Assembly (NCBI GenBank): GCA_028284235.1
Contig: JANQSC010000027.1
Span: forward strand, 1-64,000
DNA length: 64,000 nt
Direction: 5' to 3'
Source: Opitutaceae bacterium
GTDB lineage: Bacteria; Verrucomicrobiota; Verrucomicrobiia; Opitutales; Opitutaceae
The position numbers and the translations under genes were made by a program. Of this stretch, positions 27,477 through 36,629 are shown in pieces. Position 1 is the first letter of the stretch. Each line of letters starts with the position of its first letter. The notes below the pieces were generated by a model. It saw only the letters and a program-made list of their open reading frames with translations, ran no database searches and was not told where the DNA came from.

Positions 27477-28970
27477 ATGTCCTCCGCCCCGCTGCAAACG
27501 CTCGACCGAAAACTGAAGCGCATCCAAACCCTCGAATCCGTCTCCGGCCTGCTCGGGTGGGACGAACTCGTCAACCTGCCGCCCGAAAGCGCCGACCAAC
27601 GGGCGGAACAGTCCGCCGCGCTCGCCCAAGTGTGCCACAACGCGTCCGTCGACCCCGAACTCGGGCAAGTCCTCGCCGATCTCGAAGCCCAAATCGAATC
27701 GCTCGACGCCTCCGATCAAATCGTCCTCAAAGAGGCTCGCAAAGACTACGACCGCGCCGCGCGCCTCCCCGAAGAATACGTCGATCGCAAAGCCCGTCTC
27801 GACAGCGCCGCCTACCACGCCTGGGCCCGAGCTCGGGCCGACTCCGACTTCGCCCAGTTCGCGCCGTTCCTGCAGCAGCAACTCGACGCCGCTCGAGAAT
27901 TCGCCGAGCACCTCGGCTGGGGCGATCGAGCCTACGACTGTCACATCGACCTCCACGACCCCGGTATGGACACCGCCACCATCGCCGCGCTCTTTTCCGA
28001 ACTCAAAACTGAACTGGCCCCGATCGTTGAGCGTATCCTCAATTCCAACACGAAACCAGATGTATCCATATTTAAAGGATTTCCCATCGAAGCCCAATCG
28101 GAATTCCTCAAAACAATCACCTCCGACCTCGGGTTCGACTACCAGCGCGGTCGCATAGACGTCTCCCTCCACCCGTTTTGCAGCGGCAACGGCGCCGACA
28201 CCCGCATGACCACCCGATTCGACGCGGACAACCCGCTCGACTCCCTTTTCAGCGCTATCCACGAAACCGGACACGGACTCTACGAGCAAGGGCTTCCACG
28301 CGACCAGCTCCACACCGCTCTCGGAAAAGCCGCCGGCATGGGAGCCCACGAATCGCAAAGCCGTCTCTGGGAAAACCAAGTCTGCCGCAGTCGCGCTTTC
28401 TGGAACCGATACGAGTCCGACTTCCGAGAACGATTCCCCAGCCAATTGGAAAACGTATCCAGCGATGCTCTCTACCTCGCCATCAACAGCGTATCCAGAA
28501 ATCCGATTCGCGTCGACTCCGACGAAGTCACCTACAACCTGCACATCATCATCCGATTCGAACTGGAGCAGCGACTTTTCGACGGGTCACTTTCCGCTAA
28601 CGACCTGCCCGAGGCCTGGAACGCGCTCTACAAGGAGCTCCTCGACATCACCCCGCGCAACGACGCGGAAGGCGTCCTCCAGGACGTGCATTGGTCCGGC
28701 GGCGCCTTTGGCTACTTTCCCAGCTACTGCCTCGGCAACCTCCTCGCCGCCCAGCTCTGGTACGCCGCTCTCGAGCAACTCCCCGAGCTGGAAGCGGACT
28801 TCGAACGAGGCGAGTTCACCCGGCTCCTCGAATGGCTACGGACCAACGTCCACGCCCATGGAAAACGCCTGCCCCTCAACGAACTCGCTGTCGCCTCCAC
28901 GGGATCCCCGCTCTCGACCCAGGCCCTCGTCAAATACCTCGAAGATCGCTACTTGCCGCTGTATAGTTAG
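27477..28970 (+). CDS. M32-family metallocarboxypeptidase
   Basis: 497 residues, the usual size for the Taq/Pfu carboxypeptidase family. The zinc site HExxH is at 262-266 (AIHETGHGLYEQG), with the downstream family motifs ESQSRLWENQVCRSRAFW and IRFELEQRLFDG. It removes C-terminal amino acids from peptides in the cytoplasm; no signal peptide is present. The start 38 bp after the terminator suits a monocistronic unit. All catalytic residues that I can identify are in place. Confidence 0.95.
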   Translation: MSSAPLQTLDRKLKRIQTLESVSGLLGWDELVNLPPESADQRAEQSAALAQVCHNASVDPELGQVLADLEAQIESLDASDQIVLKEARKDYDRAARLPEEYVDRKARLDSAAYHAWARARADSDFAQFAPFLQQQLDAAREFAEHLGWGDRAYDCHIDLHDPGMDTATIAALFSELKTELAPIVERILNSNTKPDVSIFKGFPIEAQSEFLKTITSDLGFDYQRGRIDVSLHPFCSGNGADTRMTTRFDADNPLDSLFSAIHETGHGLYEQGLPRDQLHTALGKAAGMGAHESQSRLWENQVCRSRAFWNRYESDFRERFPSQLENVSSDALYLAINSVSRNPIRVDSDEVTYNLHIIIRFELEQRLFDGSLSANDLPEAWNALYKELLDITPRNDAEGVLQDVHWSGGAFGYFPSYCLGNLLAAQLWYAALEQLPELEADFERGEFTRLLEWLRTNVHAHGKRLPLNELAVASTGSPLSTQALVKYLEDRYLPLYS

Positions 28971-29030
28971 ATCCCGGAAACAGCGCCGCGGCCTGAGCCA
29001 AAAACAAGCGACGATCTTCTTAATTCTTAA

Positions 29031-29110
29031 CGTAGGGCCGGCGCTCGCGCCGTGCCGCGTGAGTTGCTTCCTCTCAAACTTCGCGGCGCGGCGCAAGCGC
29101 CGGCCCTACA
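29031..29110. repeat. paired palindromic repeat (family R1, copy D)
   Basis: Arms at 29031-29059 and 29082-29110 are inverted to each other, with GGC/GCC inner stems and the variant loop GCTCGC in the left arm. The rest of the 310-bp gap (28971-29281) has two small hairpins, CCCGCC-TT-GGCGGG at 29123-29136 and CCGAC-GTA-GTCGG at about 29154-29166, and no gene. Confidence 0.83.
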
Positions 29111-29281
29111 AAGAACCCTGTTCCCGCCTTGGCGGGATCCTGTCAGAGACCCCGACGTAGTCGGCGGTAGACTAGAAGAGTCGTATCCTGTTAAATACCC
29201 CCTGGTTCCTCCCTTGATAAAACAAGATTGCCACCCCCGCACGCCATCGCCAACGTCCCCCCTCTCAATCGGACTTTCACC

Positions 29282-30565
29282 ATGACGACGGAAACCCTCG
29301 ACATCGACTCCCTCGTACGGGCGATCGCTAGCGACGCGCGGGAAGCCTCCTTGGCCATCGCCAATGCGCCCACCGAGCAGAAGAACCGGGCCATTGTCCG
29401 CCTAGCCGACCTTATCGAGGCAAATCTCGACGCCCTGCGAGCCGAGAATGCCAAAGACCTCGCCGCAGCCGAGGAGAACGGCGTCACCCCGTCCATGCTC
29501 AAACGCCTCGAACTGAGCGACCGCATGGCGTCCGACATGGTTGCAGGCGCCCGCCAAGTGGCCGCCTTGCCCGATCCTCTCGGCGAAGTCCTGGAAACCT
29601 TCACCCATCCCCAAGGATTCGAAATCGCCAAAGTCCGCGTGCCCATCGGCGTCATCGGCATCATCTACGAATCGCGCCCCAACGTCACCGTCGACTGCGC
29701 CATTCTTTGCCTCAAGTCCGGCAACGCCAGCATTCTGCGCGGCGGCAAGGAAGCGTACCATACCAACATCGCTCTCGCGAAGCTGGTCACCCAAGCGCTC
29801 GAAGAAAGCGGCCTTCCCGCCAAAGCCTCCCAGTTCATCCCCACCAAAGAGCGGTCCGCCCTCGGTACGCTTCTCAAGCTCGACCAGCACGTTCAGTGCA
29901 TTATCCCCCGCGGCGGTGAAGGACTTATCCGATTTGTCGCTGAAAACAGCCACATCCCCGTAATCAAGCACTTCGACGGCATCTGCAATGTGTACGCCGA
30001 CAAGTCTCTCGACCTTGAACAAGCCCAAGCGCTCGTCGTCAATTCCAAGTGCCAGAAACCCTCGGTTTGCAACGCCGCCGAGAATCTACTCGTGCACCGC
30101 GACGTCGCGCCCACCGCCCTGCCCGCCTTCGCCCGAGCGCTCGCCGCCGAAGGGGTCGAACTCAGAACCGACGACGACGCCCGAGCCATCCTGAGCGAAT
30201 GCGGGATCGAGTCCCAGCCGGCCACCGAGGAGGACTGGAAAACCGAGTACCTCGACCTCACGCTCTCCATCAAAATCGTCGATTCGATCGACGAGGCCAT
30301 CGCCTTCACCAACCACTACGGCAGCGCCCACAGCGACGCCATCCTCACCACCGATCCGCAAGCGGCCGAAGCCTTTCTCAACGGCGTCGACTCCGCCACG
30401 GTCTACTGGAATGTGAGCACCCGCTTCACCGACGGCTTCGAGTTCGGCTTCGGAGCGGAAATCGGGATCTCCACCGACAAGCTCCACGCCCGCGGCCCCA
30501 TGGGGCTGCGCGAGCTGTGCAGCTACAAGTTCAAGATCACCGGCGACGGGCAGATACGGACCTAG
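29282..30565 (+). CDS. proA: gamma-glutamyl phosphate reductase
   Basis: 427 residues from the ATG at 29282; an ATG at 29228 would add 18 poorly ordered residues. Aldehyde dehydrogenase-like fold of ProA: VPIGVIGIIYESRPNVT, LRGGKEAYHTN, the catalytic Cys in CNAAENLLVH, and the end segment FGAEIGISTDKLHARGPMGL. It reduces gamma-glutamyl phosphate to glutamate semialdehyde in proline synthesis. The partner proB is not adjacent. A perfect inverted repeat follows the gene. Confidence 0.97.
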   Translation: MTTETLDIDSLVRAIASDAREASLAIANAPTEQKNRAIVRLADLIEANLDALRAENAKDLAAAEENGVTPSMLKRLELSDRMASDMVAGARQVAALPDPLGEVLETFTHPQGFEIAKVRVPIGVIGIIYESRPNVTVDCAILCLKSGNASILRGGKEAYHTNIALAKLVTQALEESGLPAKASQFIPTKERSALGTLLKLDQHVQCIIPRGGEGLIRFVAENSHIPVIKHFDGICNVYADKSLDLEQAQALVVNSKCQKPSVCNAAENLLVHRDVAPTALPAFARALAAEGVELRTDDDARAILSECGIESQPATEEDWKTEYLDLTLSIKIVDSIDEAIAFTNHYGSAHSDAILTTDPQAAEAFLNGVDSATVYWNVSTRFTDGFEFGFGAEIGISTDKLHARGPMGLRELCSYKFKITGDGQIRT

Positions 30566-30569
30566 CGTC

Positions 30570-30730
30570 TTGAAACCGCGAATGGACGCCAGTCGCAAGA
30601 GTTTTGAAACCGCGAATGGACGCGAATAAACGCGAATAAATGAAAAACCGGATGAGGATGTGAGGGGATCGAAACTTAAAATAATCAACTACCGGACTGT
30701 ATTCGCGTTTATTCGCGTCCATTCGCGGTT
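30570..30730. repeat. 31-bp perfect inverted repeat flanking a 61-bp centre
   Basis: The arm AACCGCGAATGGACGCGAAT plus 11 more bases (30608-30638) recurs as an exact reverse complement at 30700-30730. A partial direct copy of the arm start (TTGAAACCGCGAATGGACGC) precedes it at 30570-30589. The arms themselves consist of CGCGAATAAA-like subrepeats. It lies between the stops of proA and the ClC gene, so it could end transcription from both sides, or be a small non-autonomous mobile unit. Confidence 0.88.
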
Positions 30731-30753
30731 CCTCTAAAATCGACCGTTAGTCC

Positions 30754-32577
30754 CTACCCATCGTTCTCCTGCTGCACCTGCTGGCGGGTGATGTCGTGCA
30801 AGGTTACGACGCCGACCACGCGGCCTTCGTCGAGCCGACTGACCACCGGCAAGGCGCTCCACTCCGTATCCACAAACTGGTTCGCGACCTCCCGAATTTT
30901 CATATCGGGATAGATACAAGGAAATTCGCTGGCCACGAAGATCTCCCGAACCAGCTTGTCCGGCTCCTTTTGACTGACGACGATAATCCCCTTGCGGTGC
31001 ACTAGCCCCACGTACTTCCCGTTGGAATCGACAACGGGATAGATTTTAAATCGCTCGTCCTTAATTTTCAAATACGCTCGCTCCAATGGCAACTGCGCTT
31101 CGAGCGTGTGAACCGTATGTGTCATGATAGCGCTCACTGGCAATCCTTGCCAACCCCGGTCCGGCCGCAAGATCGGGAACTTCTTTAAATTGATCCCGTC
31201 CTGCAAAAGCAGCGCCTCGTAAATCGGCACTTGCCGCAGCTTGCTGGCGATTGCATAGGCCGACAGATTCGCCGCCATAATCGGCAGGATCAAACTGTAG
31301 TCGCCGGTCAGTTCAAAGATAATCAAAATCGAAGTGACCGGCGCTCGAATCACACCCGCGAACATCGCCCCCATTCCCACCAATGCCAAAGTGCCCGGCA
31401 TAGAAGAGTCGCTCGCCGCCATCAGTTCCGAAACCGAACCGACCAATCCCCCTAGCATTGCCCCAATGAAAAGCGTCGGCGCGAAGATTCCCCCGGCCCC
31501 ACCACTGGCGTACGAGAAAATCGTAGCAGTGAATTTTCCAATAAACAGAGCAGCGAGCAGCCCAAAGCCCAAACTCCCGAACAAAGCGGCCGACAGGTCC
31601 TCGTAGCCAATCCCGAAAATCCCCAGCCGCCCCGAATTCGCGAATACCGCCGCCCCAATGCAGCCCGTCGCCAGCCCGCCCAGCCCGGGCATCAAAAACG
31701 CGTAGCGCCCGCGCACCCGTTTCACCTGCTCGCGAGCCACTAAAAGCGTCTCCACAAACACGTGGGCCACGAATCCGGCAATCACCCCGAGAGCGAGACT
31801 CAAGACTAAGGTCTCCAAAGCGTGCGACTCGGGATGCTGGGGCACTTGAAACAACGAACTCGTCCCGAGTATCGAACGCTCGATGACCGCCGCGATCACC
31901 GCCACCATGACGATGCCCGCCAAGGCGCGATGCTTGAGGTCGCCCATGATCTCCTCGATGGCGAAAACGATCGCCGCTAGAGGCGTGTTGAACGCCGCGG
32001 CGATCCCGCCCGCGCAACCTAGCGGAATCAAAGACATGACCTGACGCGGCGCCAGCCCGAACCAACGCCCAATGCACGAGGCGATCGCCGCCGAAATCTG
32101 CACAGTCGGCCCCTCGCGCCCCAGACTCGCGCCCGAACCGATCGAAACCGTTCCCAGAACGAACTTGCTCACCGCCGCCCGAAACCGGATTCGCCCGAAC
32201 TTAAGGTAGTACGCCGCCTTCGTTTGAGGAATGCCGCTCCCCGCCGCTTCCGGCGCCCAGAACTTTATGAGAAACCCGACCACGACCCCGCCCAGCGCGG
32301 GCATCAGTATCAAGACGACTATCCCTACCGAGTCCACCCAGTCGGCGGCTCGGTGTATCCAATTCGACTCCGCCCAGTGAATCGCGCGGTGAAACGCCAC
32401 CGCCGAAAGACCACTCAGCACGCCGATCACGATCGCCAGCACGTGAAAACGCCTGCGCTGGTTAAGCGCGAGGACCTCCATCAAGCGGGAGAGTCGTCGC
32501 CTCGCCCGCCGGTAGAACGTTCTCTGGGTAAAAGGCATTTTCGGACTATCAATGAGTTTGCTGAAAGTCCCACTCAA
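30754..32577 (-). CDS. ClC-family chloride transporter with C-terminal CBS pair
   Basis: 607 residues. The ClC core (about 45-455) has the selectivity motifs GSGIPQ, GREGPTVQ with the gating Glu, and GGAGGIFAPTLFIGA. The proton-path Glu expected for exchangers is present in FAIEEIMGDL, so H+/Cl- antiport is more likely than a channel. Two CBS domains follow (about 470-600), a usual site for adenine-nucleotide control. The start could also be Met14 (MPFTQRT, 32538). The gene stands alone between a long inverted repeat and the divergent SYLF gene. Confidence 0.93.
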   Translation of the reverse strand: MSGTFSKLIDSPKMPFTQRTFYRRARRRLSRLMEVLALNQRRRFHVLAIVIGVLSGLSAVAFHRAIHWAESNWIHRAADWVDSVGIVVLILMPALGGVVVGFLIKFWAPEAAGSGIPQTKAAYYLKFGRIRFRAAVSKFVLGTVSIGSGASLGREGPTVQISAAIASCIGRWFGLAPRQVMSLIPLGCAGGIAAAFNTPLAAIVFAIEEIMGDLKHRALAGIVMVAVIAAVIERSILGTSSLFQVPQHPESHALETLVLSLALGVIAGFVAHVFVETLLVAREQVKRVRGRYAFLMPGLGGLATGCIGAAVFANSGRLGIFGIGYEDLSAALFGSLGFGLLAALFIGKFTATIFSYASGGAGGIFAPTLFIGAMLGGLVGSVSELMAASDSSMPGTLALVGMGAMFAGVIRAPVTSILIIFELTGDYSLILPIMAANLSAYAIASKLRQVPIYEALLLQDGINLKKFPILRPDRGWQGLPVSAIMTHTVHTLEAQLPLERAYLKIKDERFKIYPVVDSNGKYVGLVHRKGIIVVSQKEPDKLVREIFVASEFPCIYPDMKIREVANQFVDTEWSALPVVSRLDEGRVVGVVTLHDITRQQVQQENDG

Positions 32578-32710
32578 CGCACTTTTCCACGCCCCAATCT
32601 CAATTCGGCGCTCTTCTATTGCAATCCTAGTCGCTAGTCTCCAATAATTTCCGCGATTTAACTATCCCGCGAAAGGGAACTTCCCGCACAGTCCGCACAT
32701 CCCAGTCAAA

Positions 32711-33412
32711 ATGAACCGCATTTTTCGGAATCTCACGATCGCCCTCGCGCTCCCAATCTGCGCCCAAGCGCTCTTCGCCGCCCCCACGCGCGAAAACCTC
32801 GTCACGCGCATCGTCAACAGCGAATACGCCCTCGAGGAAATCATGGCCAAGCGGGACACGCAGATTCCCTCGTCCATTTTCGAAGAAGCCAAGGGGATCA
32901 TCATCACTCTCAACTACCGGGGAGGTTTCTTCCTCGGCGGACAAGCAGGACGCGGCGTCCTCGTGGCGAAAAACCCGCTGACCGGTGAATGGGGCGTGCC
33001 CGCATTCGTCTCCACCGGCGGCGCCAACTTCGGACTGCAGTTCGGAGTCAAGGAAGTCGACACCGTCTACCTCATCATGGACGAGGCCACCGTGCGCAGA
33101 GCCTATACCGGACGATTCGACCTCAGCGCCGACGCGGCTGCCGTCGCCGGACCCAAAGGCGTGCGACGCGAAGCCAACGAAAGCGACGACTACAAAAACG
33201 CGAACATTCTCGTCTACACCACGACCAAAGGCCTCTTCGCAGGCGTGTCCGTCAAAGCTGGCTGGGTGAAGCCCGACAACGCCGCCACCAAGATCTTCTA
33301 CGACACTCCGTACAACGCCCCGGAGATCGTCCTGAGCGACTGGTTCGAACTGCCAAGCGAGGCTCAAGCCCTCATCAATCGCATCAACTTCTACACCCGA
33401 GGCGGCTACTAG
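32711..33412 (+). CDS. SYLF (Ysc84-like, DUF500) domain secreted protein
   Basis: 233 residues with a signal peptide (about 1-23, ending ALFAAPT). The body matches the SYLF/YSC84 pattern: SSIFEEAKGIIITL, GGFFLGGQAGRGVLVAKN, WGVPAFVSTGGANFGLQFGVKEVDTVYLIM, and NILVYTTTKGLFAGVSVKAG. Eukaryotic SYLF domains bind phosphoinositides; bacterial ones are exported proteins of unknown role. Divergent from the ClC gene; no partner is evident. Confidence 0.88.
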   Translation: MNRIFRNLTIALALPICAQALFAAPTRENLVTRIVNSEYALEEIMAKRDTQIPSSIFEEAKGIIITLNYRGGFFLGGQAGRGVLVAKNPLTGEWGVPAFVSTGGANFGLQFGVKEVDTVYLIMDEATVRRAYTGRFDLSADAAAVAGPKGVRREANESDDYKNANILVYTTTKGLFAGVSVKAGWVKPDNAATKIFYDTPYNAPEIVLSDWFELPSEAQALINRINFYTRGGY

Positions 33413-33431
33413 TCCGCAAAGCCGGCCGCTC

Positions 33432-33728
33432 TTAGCGAGTCGCGCCCGCTACGAAGATCGACTTGAAGTTCTGGCGCTTGGCCAAGATCACTTCCGGGGA
33501 CTCCGTCTCCGCAACAGACTCCTCGCGCAGCTTGAAGGTCGACTCGACGCGTCCGCGACCGCTTTTCTCCTTGGGAGCCGACTCGAGTGTACCTCCGATG
33601 CGCAGGCGCGGGCGATCCGCCTTGGGCTGCGGCTTCTCGAAGTTCGGGCGTTCCCACTGGGCAGACACCGGAGCGGCGGCGGTTTCTTCGACTTCGTTAG
33701 AGAGAGTTGTATTGGTTTCCGTTTTCAT
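33432..33728 (-). CDS. small disordered hypothetical protein
   Basis: 98 residues, rich in Glu, Pro, Lys and Ser (MKTETNTTLSNEVEETAAAP, later RPRLRIGGTLESAPKEK), with no hydrophobic segment. No family is recognised. GC content and third-position bias match neighbouring genes, which supports coding. Its ATG lies at the edge of an AT-rich stretch (33740-33945) that probably contains the promoter. Convergent with the SYLF gene, 19 bp between stops. Confidence 0.5.
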   Translation of the reverse strand: MKTETNTTLSNEVEETAAAPVSAQWERPNFEKPQPKADRPRLRIGGTLESAPKEKSGRGRVESTFKLREESVAETESPEVILAKRQNFKSIFVAGATR

Positions 33729-33946
33729 GATGACTGGCTTTACATTCTATTTACGGCCCTGGGCGTTTCTACTTTAAGAGTTTTTTACGCTTTTTCGTGA
33801 AAACGAGCCGATCTCGAGTGTAAAATTTTACTTTAGTTATTGATTAATAGCAACTTATGAGAATTTAAACTTTTCTCACATTTTTCCGGAAAATCGGAGT
33901 CAAACGTTCCAAGTTGCCCTATCTGAATCTGAAATGCTGCTAAAAT

Positions 33947-34029
33947 TGTAGGGCCTTCGCTTGCGAAGCGCCGCGAAGCTAGCTCATCGGCATCCTCACA
34001 CGCGGCGCTTCGCAAGCGAAGGCCCTACG
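33947..34029. repeat. paired palindromic repeat (family R1, copy E)
   Basis: Arms at 33947-33975 and 34001-34029 are nearly exact inverted copies, both of the TTC/GAA inner-stem subtype (TTCGCTTGCGAA). The 218 bp before it (33729-33946) are AT-rich and without a gene. Confidence 0.87.
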
Positions 34030-34038
34030 AATACTCTC

Positions 34039-35697
34039 TCACCGCCGACCGCCGCGAATGATGTCCACCGCGACCCATACTCCGAGGAGCATCGACAATA
34101 CATAGCCGATCCAGCCAATCACCGGGATATCGAAGAGCAGCGGCGGGACTTTCGTCGTGATCACCAGAGACGAGCCAACGATCAGGCAACCCAAAATGAT
34201 GCCCAGTGTAATCTTGTTGCTGGCGTCGCTGATCGTGTAGTCCAACTTGTCTAGGCCCTTGTGCTGGAGATTCACTCTGAGGCTGTCCTTCTCGATTTTC
34301 TTGAGAATTCGCCGCAGCTCGTCCGGCAGCCCCTGCAAGTACTGCAAGCCTTGCATGGCCCCATCTCGAAATCCCCGCATGAGACGGGCGGGATCGCGCC
34401 GCTCCTTCATCATCTCGAGAAGCACCGGTTCGAAGGCCTCCCGCAAATTGTAGTCGGAGTCGAGACTCGTGCCCATCTCTTCCACGCAAAGAATCGCTTT
34501 AGCCGTGAGGGAATAGTCGCGGGCCAGGTCAATCCCGTTGCGGCCAAATATGAAAAGCAGCTGCAAAATCGCTTTCCCAATCTCCCCAACTCCGGTTTCC
34601 GGATCGTAATGCTCGCGCATCGCGACCATCACCTCCCGCTCCATCGTCCGCTCGTCCACCGCCAGGCCCGAATCCGCCAGATTGATCGCGGTCCGCACCA
34701 CCCGCTCGGCGTTCCCCTGCACAAATGCCAGAAACAAATCCACCAACCCGTAGCGCATGCGCCGTGTCAATTGACCCACCAATCCCCAGTCCATGAGACA
34801 CAGCTTGCCGTCTGCGAGCAGTCGCAAATTCCCAGCATGCGGATCGGCGTGGAAAAAGCCCGTGATCAAAATCTGGTGGAAGAGCGACTGCGAACCGCGC
34901 GACGCGATCCGTTTCGCGTCCGGCGAGTCCGGTTCCACTTCAGAAAGGGTTCTCCCTTCGATCCACTCCATCACCAAAACTTTGCGAGCACAAAGCGACT
35001 CGTAGACTTTCGGCGCGTCGATCGACTCCGGGTACGGATTCTGCAAGGCGAAGAACGCCATGCTCCGCGCTTCGTAGCGGAAATCCAATTCCCGCTCCAG
35101 ACCGCTACGCAAGGTCTCTACCACGCCAGGCAGATCGTAGGGCTTGAACTCTTCCAAGCGCTCGTGGGCCTGCCGAGCGAACCACATGAGAATGTCGAAA
35201 TCCGCCTCGATGATCTTTCGCAACCCCGGCCGCTGCACCTTGATGGCCACCCGCTCGCCGCTATCCTTCAGCACCGCCGAATGCACTTGGGCCATGGACG
35301 CCCCCGCCTCCGCCGTCTCCTCGATCGACTCGAATACCGCATCCAACGGCTGCTCGAGGGACTCTTCGATAATGGGGCGCACGCCTTCAAACGGGGCAGG
35401 CGGAACGTCCTCCTGCAATTTGCGCAGCTCGTTGATCAACGCTTCCGGAGCCACGTCGGGACGCATACTCAGCAACTGCCCGAACTTGATGAACGTCGGC
35501 CCGAGCTCTTCGAGCACCTTTCGCATCCGCTCGAATTGACTGAGTTTCTCCCGGCCCGCATCGCCAAACGCGCTCAAGACGCGCGGCGGCAAGTCCAGGC
35601 GCTGCAGCACATCGGCGAAGCCATTGCGAGCCAGCACGGAGACGATCTCTTTCGCCCGAGCTAAATTCGCGAACAGCTCGAACGGTTTAATCGCCAT
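34039..35697 (-). CDS. ubiB: UbiB/ABC1-family atypical kinase
   Basis: 552 residues. N-terminal KxGQ motif in TFIKFGQLLSMRPD, the Ala-rich loop region EAGASMAQVHSAVL, ATP-site Lys in VAIKVQRPGL, and catalytic FHADPHAGNLRLLADGKLCLMDWG. Two C-terminal membrane helices (about 493-545). UbiB proteins support quinone synthesis, probably as ATPases acting on lipid precursors at the membrane. A phasin-like gene upstream overlaps its start by 11 bp, a pairing seen beside other ABC1 kinases. Ubiquinone or menaquinone use cannot be told from this window. Confidence 0.9.
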   Translation of the reverse strand: MAIKPFELFANLARAKEIVSVLARNGFADVLQRLDLPPRVLSAFGDAGREKLSQFERMRKVLEELGPTFIKFGQLLSMRPDVAPEALINELRKLQEDVPPAPFEGVRPIIEESLEQPLDAVFESIEETAEAGASMAQVHSAVLKDSGERVAIKVQRPGLRKIIEADFDILMWFARQAHERLEEFKPYDLPGVVETLRSGLERELDFRYEARSMAFFALQNPYPESIDAPKVYESLCARKVLVMEWIEGRTLSEVEPDSPDAKRIASRGSQSLFHQILITGFFHADPHAGNLRLLADGKLCLMDWGLVGQLTRRMRYGLVDLFLAFVQGNAERVVRTAINLADSGLAVDERTMEREVMVAMREHYDPETGVGEIGKAILQLLFIFGRNGIDLARDYSLTAKAILCVEEMGTSLDSDYNLREAFEPVLLEMMKERRDPARLMRGFRDGAMQGLQYLQGLPDELRRILKKIEKDSLRVNLQHKGLDKLDYTISDASNKITLGIILGCLIVGSSLVITTKVPPLLFDIPVIGWIGYVLSMLLGVWVAVDIIRGGRR

Positions 35698-36010
35698 CCG
35701 AAGAAGCGCTGTCTGGCTGCGAGCAGCGCTTTTCTAGCTCCGACACACGCGTCTCCAATTGCTCGATACGCTCCGCTTGATTCCGACCGAGCTTGGCGAG
35801 AAGCTCGTCGAATTTCTCCTGGACGCCCTTCGCCGCCGACTCGAACTCCTCCTTCCCCTCGTCCGAAATCTTCTGGGCCGCTTCCTTTGCCTCGCTGGCG
35901 GAGATCTTCCCCTTTTCCACCAAGTCGCTCAACGCTTCCTCCGCTTTCTCCTTCGTTAGCACCGCAGCTCCCACGCCGGCCAGCATCGCTTTCTTAATTA
36001 CGTCAATCAT
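35687..36010 (-). CDS. phasin-like coiled-coil protein
   Basis: 107 residues from the ATG at 36010; the frame extends upstream to 36049 but MIDVIKKAMLAGVGAAVLTKEKAEEAL is the typical beginning of this family. The protein is helical throughout: a short amphipathic start, a VEKGKISASEAKEAA segment and a C-terminal coiled coil (QAERIEQLETRVSELEKR). Related proteins are annotated as phasin or PHA-granule regulators and often precede ABC1 kinases. Translational coupling with ubiB is likely from the 11-bp overlap. Granule binding is not shown by sequence. Confidence 0.75.
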   Translation of the reverse strand: MIDVIKKAMLAGVGAAVLTKEKAEEALSDLVEKGKISASEAKEAAQKISDEGKEEFESAAKGVQEKFDELLAKLGRNQAERIEQLETRVSELEKRCSQPDSASSDGD

Positions 36011-36126
36011 AGTGAAGGAAAACCTACTCCCTCGGGACGAATTCCGCAATCGATAAAATCAGCATTCGCGCGGAAACAAGCTTTCCTCTCGCGCCGCGCT
36101 CCCCTTTACTCCCTGGTCTTTCTGAA

Positions 36127-36618
36127 ATGCCCGAAATCAACTCGAAAACCCAATCCTTGCTCTTTGTCTGCTGGGGGAACATCTGCCGTTCCCCCACCGC
36201 CGAAAATGTCATGCGCCAGAAACTGGAGAAATCCGGTCTCGACAACATCCGATGCGACTCCGCCGGCACGCTCAACGCCCACCAAGGCCACCCGCCGGAC
36301 TCGCGGATGACCGCCGCGGGAAAACGTCGCGGACTCCCCATGACCGGCACCGCTCGAGGAGTTCGAACCGGAGATTTCGACAGCTTCGACCTGATCCTCG
36401 CCATGGACAACGCCAACCTCGAGGACCTGCGCGCCTTGGCGCCCAACGCCGAAGCCTTCCAAAAAGTGCGGCTCTTCTGCGACTTCTGCCGCGAACACGA
36501 CTACACCGAAGTGCCCGATCCCTATTACGGCGGTCCCGAAGGATTCGAGCTTGTGCTCGATCTGCTCGAGGATGGCTGCGACGGCATCCTCGAAACGCTC
36601 AAAGCCACGCAGTCCTAG
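36127..36618 (+). CDS. low-molecular-weight protein tyrosine phosphatase
   Basis: 163 residues. P-loop C-x5-R is VCWGNICRSPTAE (Cys15, Arg21) and the acid Asp lies in VPDPYYGG, as in all LMW-PTPs; AGT and MDNANLEDL are further marks. It dephosphorylates phosphotyrosine or phosphoarginine residues in the cytoplasm. The fructosamine kinase gene follows after 11 bp, so the two form an operon, as seen in several bacterial genomes where the phosphatase is proposed to act with FN3K on phosphorylated sugar-damaged products. Confidence 0.95.
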   Translation: MPEINSKTQSLLFVCWGNICRSPTAENVMRQKLEKSGLDNIRCDSAGTLNAHQGHPPDSRMTAAGKRRGLPMTGTARGVRTGDFDSFDLILAMDNANLEDLRALAPNAEAFQKVRLFCDFCREHDYTEVPDPYYGGPEGFELVLDLLEDGCDGILETLKATQS

Positions 36619-36629
36619 GCGCCCGCGGG

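Noticed and set aside
34261-35664. 467-codon plus-strand frame opposite ubiB
   Set aside because: Antisense shadow rich in His, Arg and Leu; ubiB has all kinase motifs.
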